From Bacillota bacterium (lineage in GTDB: Bacteria; Bacillota; Clostridia; Acetivibrionales; DTU013), in assembly GCA_023411645.1 (NCBI GenBank), contig JAEYON010000142.1:1-23059 (forward strand): a stretch of DNA of 23,059 bases. The letters are read 5' to 3'. Below the pieces are notes generated by a model that saw only the letters and a program-made list of their open reading frames with translations, did no database searches and was not told the DNA's origin. This document shows positions 7,049-14,105 of this stretch, piece by piece; the stretch's first letter is position 1; every line of letters starts with the position of its first letter. The position numbers and the translations under genes are program-made.

Positions 7049-8491
7049 TTACATCGAATCCGCAGGGGCATTACTTGAGACCATATTTTGTGCCCAGTAT
7101 CCGGTGCGTACGATCAATACCCCGATCACACTCTTCAACATGTCGGGGATAAGACTGATTGGGTACACTGCATAAATATTGAGCTTCGTATAGTGTGTAA
7201 TCACATATGCGAAAGGCACAAAAATTAGCCACGAATATGCGCTATCAAAGATAAAGGTGGACAACGTTTTACCTCCAGACCGCATAGCAAAATAGCAGCA
7301 GTGCGACGTAGCATTAAACGCCATATACATGGCTCCGGTACGAATAAAGTGCGTCGCCAGATTACGCACATCCTCGGTTGTATTGTATATACGTGGAATA
7401 ACAGATGACACTGCAGCAAGCGCCCCTCCTAATACAAAGCATGTACAGATACTGGAAAATATAAGCTTCCATACATATGACCTCGCACGTTTCGTGTCTC
7501 CTGCACCAAGTGCCTGTCCAGCCATTACGCCTACAGCTATGCCCATCGATACAAACACGACGTTGAAAAGATTGGAGATCGTGCTTGATATATTGAGACC
7601 TGCAATTACATTCAAACCTCGCGTTGAATATATCTGCATCAGCGTCGTCACACTCATCGACCACGCAAGCTCATTTACAAGGAGCGGCATCCCTTTTACT
7701 AATATCTTCATTGCAAGGTCACGCGGGACTTTCAACGAACGGTATATACCTGAGATAAACGAAAACCTGACTTTGTGCCTGTGGGTATATACCACGATGA
7801 TCGCAAGCTCCACATAACGGGCAATGACGGTAGCAATTGCAGCACCGGTCACTCCAAGTACAGGAAACCCGAGCTTTCCAAATATCAGCACATAATTAAA
7901 ACACAGGTTCGTTATAACTGAAGCAATGCTTGCCTTCATCGGCAACATCGTCTCTCCAGTTTCACGAAGCGTACCGCTATATGCCTGCGACAGGACGAAC
8001 GGCAGCAGCCCCCAGAGCATTACCCGCAGATAATCGCGTCCATATTCAAGCATCAACGCGGCGTCGGCAGCATCACCCTCTCCGGTCAGGTACATTGATA
8101 TCAACGAATCTCCGAATATCAAAAATACCACCACCGAGGATGCCAACATTACAGCCGCTGTCCAAATCTTAAATCGGTGCGTATTACGCAGCCCTTCGAT
8201 ATTACCTGCTCCATAAAACTGGGCGCCAAATATCCCGGCGCCTGCTAATCCTCCGAAGACAGTCAGGTTAAACACAAAAAGAAGCTGGTTGGCTATTGAT
8301 ACGCCTGACATCTGGGCAGTACCAACCTGCCCTACCATAATGTTGTCAAGCAGATTGACGAAGTTTGATATCGTATTCTGCACAATGATAGGCACAACAA
8401 TAGCAAATACTGCTTTATAAAATGCTCGGTCACCTATAAAAGTTTGACGGAACCTACCAAACCTGTTTTTAGTCGCAGCAATATGATTCAT
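7049..8491 (-). CDS. MATE family multidrug/organic cation efflux transporter
   Basis: A 480-residue integral membrane protein with about 12 hydrophobic segments and the two-fold repeat of the MATE family (MatE domains). Early signatures include AIVVPIIVQNTISNFVNLLDNIMVGQVGTAQMSGV split across TM1-2. The loop GAGIFGAQFYGAGN follows, and the second half repeats the pattern with GIAVGVMAGQALGAGDTKRA. It probably exports drugs or metabolites using Na+ or H+. The ATG at 8491 has GGAGG upstream, and a minus-strand promoter is visible at 8556-8584. It is a single gene facing away from the DUF2089 gene. The substrate cannot be read from sequence. Confidence 0.93.
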   Translation of the reverse strand: MNHIAATKNRFGRFRQTFIGDRAFYKAVFAIVVPIIVQNTISNFVNLLDNIMVGQVGTAQMSGVSIANQLLFVFNLTVFGGLAGAGIFGAQFYGAGNIEGLRNTHRFKIWTAAVMLASSVVVFLIFGDSLISMYLTGEGDAADAALMLEYGRDYLRVMLWGLLPFVLSQAYSGTLRETGETMLPMKASIASVITNLCFNYVLIFGKLGFPVLGVTGAAIATVIARYVELAIIVVYTHRHKVRFSFISGIYRSLKVPRDLAMKILVKGMPLLVNELAWSMSVTTLMQIYSTRGLNVIAGLNISSTISNLFNVVFVSMGIAVGVMAGQALGAGDTKRARSYVWKLIFSSICTCFVLGGALAAVSSVIPRIYNTTEDVRNLATHFIRTGAMYMAFNATSHCCYFAMRSGGKTLSTFIFDSAYSWLIFVPFAYVITHYTKLNIYAVYPISLIPDMLKSVIGVLIVRTGYWAQNMVSSNAPADSM

Positions 8492-8555
8492 GTTCCGTTC
8501 CTCCGATTGCTCAGTAATAATTACTCCAAAACATATTCATTGACGTTTGCCAACG

Positions 8556-8584
8556 ATTGTAGCATACGGGCAAAAAGAAGTCTA
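8556..8584 (-). promoter_or_regulatory. Predicted promoter of the MATE gene
   Basis: Minus strand: -35 TAGACT (8579-8584) and extended -10 TGCTACAAT (TACAAT at 8556-8561), 17-bp spacing. Confidence 0.45.
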
Positions 8585-8710
8585 TTCACAGATCTTCAAA
8601 AAAAAATACTTTTTCATAAGACATATATATGATTACTTCGTAGAATTAAATGTAACCTTAATTTTTTTAATGTCATTATTAATATTTTTAAGGTTATTGA
8701 AGAAAGTGAA

Positions 8711-8739
8711 TTGACAAATTTACAAGACAATAATAGTAT
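8711..8739 (+). promoter_or_regulatory. Predicted promoter of the DUF2089-DUF4097 operon
   Basis: A perfect -35 TTGACA (8711-8716), 17 bp, then -10 TAGTAT (8734-8739). The 328-bp gap 8492-8828 contains this promoter, the divergent MATE promoter and no gene that I can support. An inverted pair ATTCATAT (8753-8760) / ATATGAAT lies about 20 bp after the -10 and could be an operator. Confidence 0.6.
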
Positions 8740-8828
8740 ATATTATGAAAGGATTCATATATTCAATGTTTTTGTAAATGATATGAATCATTGCATAATA
8801 TATCTTCAGATAAATCGAGGTGCAATAT

Positions 8829-9209
8829 ATGGCAAGAGAAGCGCTTGGGAAATGCCCCGTATGCGGAGAAAACACAGAAATTACCACTATTTACTGCAAT
8901 GACTGCGAAACAAAAATAGAAGGACATTTTGAACTGTGCAGATTTTGCAGGCTGACCGAAGAACAGAAATCTTTTATTGAGACATTTATTAAGTGCAGAG
9001 GCAATATAAAGGAGGTAGAGAAGGAGCTTAACATTTCATATCCAACCGTCAGAAACAGGCTGGAAGATGCCGCGAATGCCCTGGGCTATGAAAATCCACG
9101 AGGCACAGCGCAGGAGGAAGAGAATTTTAACCGCAGACTGGAAATTCTCGATGAACTTGAAAATGGAAGAATATCAGTGGAGGATGCATTGAATCTGCTG
9201 AAATATTAA
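8829..9209 (+). CDS. DUF2089 family protein (zinc ribbon + HTH + SHOCT-like tail)
   Basis: A 126-residue protein. The N-terminal zinc ribbon has C9-x2-C12 and C23-x2-C26, with an extra pair C37-x2-C40. A helix-turn-helix-like segment follows (GNIKEVEKELNISYPTVRNR), typical of DUF2089 and suggestive of DNA binding. The C-terminus (about 105-126) is a short SHOCT-like helical hairpin, RRLEILDELENGRISVEDALNLL. ATG 8829 has GAGGTG six bases upstream; a GTG at 8820 lies within that SD and is rejected. It is 39 bp upstream of the DUF4097 gene, whose N-terminus carries a very similar helical hairpin, so this is a likely regulator/partner pair. Function inferred only. Confidence 0.85.
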   Translation: MAREALGKCPVCGENTEITTIYCNDCETKIEGHFELCRFCRLTEEQKSFIETFIKCRGNIKEVEKELNISYPTVRNRLEDAANALGYENPRGTAQEEENFNRRLEILDELENGRISVEDALNLLKY

Positions 9210-9248
9210 ATCGAAATGAAAATAATGAAAATCAGGAGGGTTTATACC

Positions 9249-10469
9249 ATGTCTATCAGTGAAGAAAGAATGATGATACTTAAAATGCTGCAGGAAGGCA
9301 GAATCAACAGTGAGGAAGCTGCCAAGCTCCTCGAGGCTCTGGAAACAAAGCAGGCTCCCAGCCACAGCGGCCACCGTTCTGAAGGCTTCCGTGCACCTAA
9401 GCCACCCCAGCATAACTATTATGATGAAGTCGCGAAAGTCAGGGAAAGGATTAATGAATGGAGACGCGACCTTTCCAAAAATTACAATCAGAATGATTTT
9501 GACAAATTAGTGGACGAATTCAGCGAAAAGGCTGAAAAGTTTGGAAAAAACGTCGCCACAGCGGCTTTCGGCGCAGCAGACAAGGTTGTGGACTTTATTG
9601 GAAGCATCGTTGATACTGGCGCATTCAACATTTTCGGCAGCTTCGCAACCGTAGAAAAGACCTTTGAGGCTGAAGTTGCAGAAGGCACAAGCCTTGAGTT
9701 GCAGGCAACAAACGGTCCGATCATAGTCAAAAAACACCAGGAAGGCAAGATATTAGTAAAGGCTAAGATTCGCTCATCTCAGGCCAATGCAGAGAACGCA
9801 ATTGCATTTTTGAATGATAACGGTACTGTTTCAGTGAAGCTGGCAAATCCGGACACCTTCAATCTCAGCGTGTCATATGAAGTATTTGTTCCTGCCGTGA
9901 AGCTCAACAAGCTGGTCCTGGAAACAAAAAACGGCAAGATCAATGTTGAAGACACTCTGTCGGAGGAATTCGTCAGCGTCACAAAGAACGGCGCTATTGA
10001 TCTGACCGGTGTAAACGGAAGCAAGGTCACCGCTGATACGAAAAATGCAAAAATAACAGTCAGCTATCTTATCGGCAAGGATATTAATATCAACACACAA
10101 AACGCAGCAATCGACATCAAGAACCTGAAAACCGGGAAAGCGATTGTGTCCTCGACCAACGGCAAAATCACTCTGGAGAATCTGCAGAACCTTGAGAATA
10201 CGGCCAATATCGAGCTCATACTCAAGACAAAGAACGCGGATATCAAAGCAAATATGAATGATTCCGAGGACAAGGGTTATAAGGTAGCTGCCAGGACTTC
10301 AAATGCCGGCATCAATCTTCTGGTTCCGAATCTTCTGTATCGCAACGCTCCCAAGACTGAGGGCTTTGCAAGGCAGGTAGAAGCCGAGACAGAGAATTAT
10401 TCCACCGCCACCCAAAAGGTTAATATATATGCTGAGACACAGAACGGTTATATAGAAGTGATAAAATAA
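9249..10469 (+). CDS. SHOCT-like / DUF4097 beta-repeat protein
   Basis: A 406-residue protein. Residues about 5-32 form a SHOCT-like hairpin (RMMILKMLQEGRINSEEAAKLL) that mirrors the tail of the upstream protein. A charged linker and a helical region (about 60-125) follow, including an amphipathic stretch ending AADKVVDFIGSIV. The rest is a DUF4097-type right-handed beta structure with repeats around NG or NA turns (TKNGKINVED, TKNGAIDLTG, TKNAKITV, TQNAAIDIK, STNGKITLEN, TQNGYIEVIK). There is no signal peptide or clear membrane span. Some relatives of this type (YvlB-like) are linked to envelope stress responses; that role is inference here. ATG 9249 has GGAGGG 8 bases upstream. Confidence 0.85.
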   Translation: MSISEERMMILKMLQEGRINSEEAAKLLEALETKQAPSHSGHRSEGFRAPKPPQHNYYDEVAKVRERINEWRRDLSKNYNQNDFDKLVDEFSEKAEKFGKNVATAAFGAADKVVDFIGSIVDTGAFNIFGSFATVEKTFEAEVAEGTSLELQATNGPIIVKKHQEGKILVKAKIRSSQANAENAIAFLNDNGTVSVKLANPDTFNLSVSYEVFVPAVKLNKLVLETKNGKINVEDTLSEEFVSVTKNGAIDLTGVNGSKVTADTKNAKITVSYLIGKDININTQNAAIDIKNLKTGKAIVSSTNGKITLENLQNLENTANIELILKTKNADIKANMNDSEDKGYKVAARTSNAGINLLVPNLLYRNAPKTEGFARQVEAETENYSTATQKVNIYAETQNGYIEVIK

Positions 10470-10480
10470 AAATCGGCTTA

Positions 10481-10558
10481 AATATTACTTCCGGTTCTTT
10501 TCTGGGGAACGGAGCGTTTAGTGGAGTTCCACGGAAATGATTACCGGAAGTTATATTT
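10481..10558. repeat. Long imperfect hairpin after the DUF4097 gene
   Basis: AATATTACTTCCGGT (10481-10495) pairs with ACCGGAAGTTATATT (10543-10557) with one mismatch; an inner stem GGAAC/GTTCC lies inside. No T-run follows, so it is not a standard terminator. It could be an mRNA 3' structure or a small mobile palindrome. Confidence 0.6.
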
Positions 10559-10586
10559 CAACGATTAATCCTCCTCGTGTCAATGC

Positions 10587-10633
10587 AAAAAAGGACTTCA
10601 GTAAAACTCAGGTTTTACTGAAGCCTTTTTTTG
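10587..10633 (+). terminator. Rho-independent terminator of the DUF2089-DUF4097 operon
   Basis: A 12-bp perfect stem (CTTCAGTAAAAC / GTTTTACTGAAG), extended by AAGG/CCTT with one bulged base, a 5-6 nt loop and seven T residues. The flanking A-run makes it potentially bidirectional. Confidence 0.92.
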
Positions 10634-10671
10634 TGCCGCTGATTAGTTTTCTGGATTAAAGCCTCATAATA

Positions 10672-10680
10672 TGCTATAAT
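10672..10680 (+). promoter_or_regulatory. Extended -10 promoter for prfA
   Basis: TGCTATAAT (TATAAT at 10675-10680) is an extended -10 with a weak -35. It would give a leader of about 135 nt that includes the shared leader motif. Confidence 0.5.
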
Positions 10681-10695
10681 TGATTTTACCGCAAT

Positions 10696-10789
10696 AAGCC
10701 GGTCAAGCTCCGGAACCGGCTTAGAACCATGCATTGCAGAGGTAAGTTGCCTTTAGTACTCTAAGCGGCTTGGTGTGGTGCAATCAATA
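10696..10789 (+). promoter_or_regulatory. Structured leader motif, copy 1 (5' UTR of prfA)
   Basis: The hairpin AAGCCGGT/ACCGGCTT (10696-10722) is followed by a 44-nt core at 10746-10789 containing TAGTACTCTAAGCG. The core matches the region upstream of the ZIP gene at 35 of 44 positions; eight of nine differences are transitions. The stem formed by core positions 1-5 and 30-34 is kept here through G-U pairs. An ATTGCA/TGCAAT pair encloses it. It looks like an RNA element rather than a protein site. Identity unknown. Confidence 0.55.
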
Positions 10790-10822
10790 TAAAAACCGAT
10801 TATTATAGTTTTGAGGTGCAAT

Positions 10823-11902
10823 ATGTTTGATAAGTTGGAAGTTGCGGACAACCGATATGAGGAGATTAACCTCAAGCTCAGCGATCCGCAGGTCATTGCG
10901 AACCAGGAGGAATACCGCAGACTCATGAAGGAGTTTTCTGAGCTTGGAGAAATCGTCGATAAGTATCGTGAATATAAAAAAGTAAAGTCAGATATAGCCG
11001 AATCCAAAGAGTTGCTTGACGGCACGCTGGAGAGAGATTTCCGAGAACTGGTACAGGCTGAGTATGATGAGGCGCGTGAAAAGCTTGAGGTGATAGAAGG
11101 CCAATTGAAGCTAATGCTTGTACCAAAGGATCCGAACGATAACCGTAGTGTCATCGTGGAAATCAGAGGCGGAGCCGGCGGAGAAGAAGCTGCTTTGTTT
11201 GCGTCCGATCTGTTCAGGATGTATTCCATGTATGCCGAGCGGCGGCGATGGAAAACAGAGATTTTGGATCTTAATGATACGGAAATCGGCGGTATCAAGG
11301 AAGTAGTGTTTTCCATTGAGGCACAGGGCGCATACAGCAGGCTGAAATATGAAAGCGGAGTGCATCGCGTGCAGCGGGTTCCTTCCACCGAATCCAGCGG
11401 GAGAATTCACACCTCGACAGTAACCGTGGCGGTGCTTCCCGAAGTGGACGATGTCGATGTTGAAATAAACCCAAATGATCTGCAGATCGACACCTATCGT
11501 GCTTCCGGTGCGGGAGGACAGCACATCAACAAGACAGACTCTGCCATCAGAATTACACACCTGCCGACGGGTATAGTCGTTACCTGCCAGGATCAGCGTT
11601 CTCAACACAAAAACAAGGATAAGGCTATGAAGGTGCTGCGCTCAAAGCTCTATGAAATTGCTCAGGAGCAACAGAATTCCGAAATTGCAACAGCCAGAAA
11701 AAACCAGGTTGGGACCGGAGATCGCAGCGAACGCATAAGGACCTACAATTTCCCGCAGGGACGATTATCAGACCACAGGATAGGCCTGACGCTTTACAAG
11801 CTTGATGAAATCATGGACGGCGATCTGGACGAAATAATCGATGCGTTAACCACAGCGGACCAGTCTGAAAAGCTGGGCAGCGCATCCTATGACGGGGAGT
11901 AA
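10823..11902 (+). CDS. prfA: Peptide chain release factor 1
   Basis: A 359-residue class I release factor that reads UAA and UAG and triggers peptide release. An N-terminal helical domain (1-100) is followed by the core. The codon-recognition tripeptide of RF1 is P187-S188-T189 in RVPSTESSGRIHTS, as opposed to SPF in RF2. The catalytic GGQ is at 231-233 in SGAGGQHINK. The length is standard. ATG 10823 has GAGGTG upstream; a TTG at 10811 is rejected because it precedes the SD. prmC, the methylase for the GGQ glutamine that often follows prfA, is not next to it; a ZIP transporter is. The leader holds a structured motif repeated before that transporter. Confidence 0.96.
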   Translation: MFDKLEVADNRYEEINLKLSDPQVIANQEEYRRLMKEFSELGEIVDKYREYKKVKSDIAESKELLDGTLERDFRELVQAEYDEAREKLEVIEGQLKLMLVPKDPNDNRSVIVEIRGGAGGEEAALFASDLFRMYSMYAERRRWKTEILDLNDTEIGGIKEVVFSIEAQGAYSRLKYESGVHRVQRVPSTESSGRIHTSTVTVAVLPEVDDVDVEINPNDLQIDTYRASGAGGQHINKTDSAIRITHLPTGIVVTCQDQRSQHKNKDKAMKVLRSKLYEIAQEQQNSEIATARKNQVGTGDRSERIRTYNFPQGRLSDHRIGLTLYKLDEIMDGDLDEIIDALTTADQSEKLGSASYDGE

Positions 11903-11920
11903 TTAAATAATGATTTTGGA

Positions 11921-11984
11921 CCCCTGAGTTACAGGGGCATGCCGCCTGTAGTACTCTAAGCGACTTGATGCGGTATAGTCAATA
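11921..11984 (+). promoter_or_regulatory. Structured leader motif, copy 2 (prfA-ZIP intergenic)
   Basis: The hairpin CCCCTG/CAGGGG (11921-11937) is followed by the 44-nt core at 11941-11984 shared with the prfA leader. Here the closing stem (GCCGC / GCGGT, extended by AT/AT) is mostly Watson-Crick. A second hairpin that hides the ZIP ribosome site follows at 11992-12048. Confidence 0.55.
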
Positions 11985-11991
11985 ATAAATT

Positions 11992-12048
11992 CCCTCTTTT
12001 ACGAATACAATGGTAAAGCATTGATACTCATTTTATTCGTAAAGAGGG
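11992..12048 (+). promoter_or_regulatory. Hairpin that sequesters the ribosome site of the ZIP gene
   Basis: CCCTCTTTTACGAATA (11992-12007) pairs with TATTCGTAAAGAGGG (12034-12048) with one bulged A; CAATG/CATTG (12008-12012/12019-12023) forms an inner stem. The 3' arm contains AGAGGG, the SD for the ATG at 12057. This suggests translational control, possibly linked to the motif just upstream. The trigger is unknown. Confidence 0.6.
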
Positions 12049-12056
12049 CTGACATT

Positions 12057-12785
12057 ATGCATTTGCTCAAAATCACTCTATTCGGGCTCATCTCCGGCCT
12101 TATCGGAACAGGACTGGGCGGACTATCCGCATTCCTTGTCAGAAATACGAGCAATCGTTTTATGAGCTCCATTCTGGAGTTTTCAGCGGGACTGATGACA
12201 GCCGTTGTCTGTTTTGAGCTGCTTCCGGAAGCCTTCAACCTAGGCGGTATTTTATTTACCTTTACCGGTATTTTGTTCGGGATCTTGATCGTCGTTTTGC
12301 TTGAAAATACACTGAAGCACTCAGATATGTTCAGTGGCTCCGGTTCGAGCCTGCGTAAGACGGGTGTGCTAATGGCTATAGCCATTGCCCTGCACAATCT
12401 GCCTGAAGGTTTTGCCGTCGGATCAGGCTTCGAAGTATCATCCGCCCTTGGCTTCACAATCACAGCTGCGATCATCATCCATGATATACCGGAAGGAATC
12501 GCCATGGCAGTACCTATGCGGGCGGGCGGATTTTCAAGGATTAAAGCATTTATATATACACTGCTTTCAGGCGTTCCTATGGCTTTTGGCGCACTGCTCG
12601 GAGCCACCCTCGGCAAGATTTCCGATCTGCTCACCGCGGCCTGTCTTGGCTTTGCCGGCGGCGCAATGCTCTATATTATTTTTGGAGAGCTTCTGCCTGA
12701 ATCAAAAAGGCTTTATTTCGGAAGACTGTCATCAATGGCGAATGTTTTGGGAATATTGTGTGGTATCATAGCCTCATTGCTATGA
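12057..12785 (+). CDS. ZIP family divalent metal transporter
   Basis: A 242-residue membrane protein with about eight hydrophobic segments. It carries the two metal-binding signatures of the ZIP family, HNLPEG and HDIPEG, in TM4 and TM5, in the form typical of the bacterial ZupT-like branch (zinc, iron or manganese uptake). ATG 12057 has AGAGGG 8 bases upstream; a TTG at 12021 is rejected because it lies in the upstream hairpin loop. The last codons and the stop (IASLL-stop) lie inside hairpin H2 of the locus C repeat, so the repeat has probably supplied the C-terminus. Metal specificity cannot be read from sequence. Confidence 0.9.
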   Translation: MHLLKITLFGLISGLIGTGLGGLSAFLVRNTSNRFMSSILEFSAGLMTAVVCFELLPEAFNLGGILFTFTGILFGILIVVLLENTLKHSDMFSGSGSSLRKTGVLMAIAIALHNLPEGFAVGSGFEVSSALGFTITAAIIIHDIPEGIAMAVPMRAGGFSRIKAFIYTLLSGVPMAFGALLGATLGKISDLLTAACLGFAGGAMLYIIFGELLPESKRLYFGRLSSMANVLGILCGIIASLL

Positions 12786-12896
12786 GGCTATGATACGCCT
12801 CCGGCGGAATTAATGGCCGTGCGAATCTTTCGGCGAAAACCGCTGCCGAAACGCACATGGCCAAATATACATGAATTTATCAATCCATGTATATTT
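12763..12896. repeat. Hairpin-module repeat, locus C (ZIP gene end to ywlC leader)
   Basis: H2 (GTATCATAGCCTCAT / ATGAGGCTATGATAC, 12763-12796, 15-bp arms), core CGCCTCCGGCGG (12796-12807), Y (GGCCGTGCGAATCTTTCGGC, 12815-12834), a short loop, X (GCCGAAACGCACATGGCC, 12845-12862) and H1 (AAATATACATG / CATGTATATTT, 12863-12896). H1 and H2 do not share a strand here. A small hairpin CCTCA/TGAGG and an extended -10 (TGTTATAAT, TATAAT 12922-12927) follow before ywlC. Confidence 0.85.
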
Positions 12897-12918
12897 ACCT
12901 CACTTCTTTGAGGCTATA

Positions 12919-12927
12919 TGTTATAAT
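12919..12927 (+). promoter_or_regulatory. Extended -10 element upstream of ywlC
   Basis: TGTTATAAT fits an extended -10; no good -35 is present. It would start transcription about 55 bp before the ywlC start. Confidence 0.4.
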
Positions 12928-12988
12928 ATTAGCGTTAAATAATTAGTGTTGATAAATAATTTAAGTGCTGACAGGAGAAAACCTTACT

Positions 12989-14059
12989 TTGGATACACAG
13001 ATCATTAAGATAGACATTACAGCCCCGGACTGGGAAAATCAGTTGGATATTGCAGCACAGGTGCTGAGGTCCGGAGGTCTTGTTGCTTTCCCGACAGAAA
13101 CTGTTTACGGCCTGGGTGCCAACGCCCTTGATTCACAAGCGGTGGAAGGCATTTATAAAGCAAAGGGTCGTCCCGCTGACAATCCGCTTATAGTGCATAT
13201 TGCAGATTTCAACGATATCGATACTCTGGCAGGCTCAATCCCCAAAGTTGTGCCTCTGCTGATGGATACCTTTTGGCCCGGTCCACTAACGCTGGTAATG
13301 CCCAAGTCAGAAAGAATCCCCTCCATCATCACCGCGGGGTTGGACACAGTGGGCATCAGAATGCCCTCACACCCAATCGCGCTGGCCCTGATCAGAAAAG
13401 CCGGAATACCCATCGCCGCACCAAGCGCAAACAGCTCCGGCAGGCCGAGTCCGACACTGGCAAAGCATGTAATGGAGGATCTTGCCGGGAAGGTGGATAT
13501 TATTATAGATGGAGGCAGTACACGCGTGGGTGTGGAATCAACTGTGCTCGACACAACAGCCGATCCTCCTGTGATCCTTAGACCCGGCGGCGTCACATGG
13601 GAGCAGCTCCAGAGATTGCTGGGGAAAATAGATACGGATCCGGCACTTTACATAAAAGACTGCGAGAATATCCGACCCAGATCTCCCGGTCTAAAATACA
13701 GGCACTACGCCCCAAAAGCTGCATTACTGCTTTTGCAGGGTACGAGCGAGCAGGTGGCCGCCGAGATCAGCAGACGTGCCAAGCTTTACAACAGGGAAGG
13801 CAGCTCCGTAGGTTTATTAATAACCGAGGAAACAGCCTCGCTGTACGAACCTTCCCTTTACAGATTTTGTAAAATTCTCTCAATGGGGAGCAGAAAAAAT
13901 CCTGAAACCCTGGCAGCAAGTCTTTTCAAATGTCTTAGAGAATTTGATGAAAAGGGCATTGATTTTATTTTAGCCGAGTCACCAGACGCCGGCGGCATTG
14001 GACAAGCCGTCATGAATCGCCTGTTGAAAGCTTCGGGTGGAAATTTAATTTCATTGTAG
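12989..14059 (+). CDS. ywlC: L-threonylcarbamoyladenylate synthase (Sua5/YwlC type)
   Basis: A 356-residue enzyme making threonylcarbamoyl-AMP from threonine, bicarbonate and ATP, the first step of t6A37 tRNA modification. The YrdC domain has GGLVAFPTETVYGLGANA, KGRPADNPLIVHI, the FWPGPLTLV segment, GIRMPSHPIA, APSANSSGRPSPT and GVESTVLD. A C-terminal Sua5 domain begins after SPGLKYRHYAPKA, which distinguishes this long form from TsaC. Start: TTG 12989 has AGGAGA 10 bases upstream; a GTG at 12965 has no SD. The start is the least certain part. ywlE follows 46 bp later, a known Firmicutes arrangement. Confidence 0.93.
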   Translation: MDTQIIKIDITAPDWENQLDIAAQVLRSGGLVAFPTETVYGLGANALDSQAVEGIYKAKGRPADNPLIVHIADFNDIDTLAGSIPKVVPLLMDTFWPGPLTLVMPKSERIPSIITAGLDTVGIRMPSHPIALALIRKAGIPIAAPSANSSGRPSPTLAKHVMEDLAGKVDIIIDGGSTRVGVESTVLDTTADPPVILRPGGVTWEQLQRLLGKIDTDPALYIKDCENIRPRSPGLKYRHYAPKAALLLLQGTSEQVAAEISRRAKLYNREGSSVGLLITEETASLYEPSLYRFCKILSMGSRKNPETLAASLFKCLREFDEKGIDFILAESPDAGGIGQAVMNRLLKASGGNLISL

Positions 14060-14105
14060 ATACTGCAAAGCAGCATAATTAAAGAAAATATAGTAAGGAG
14101 TCCAC

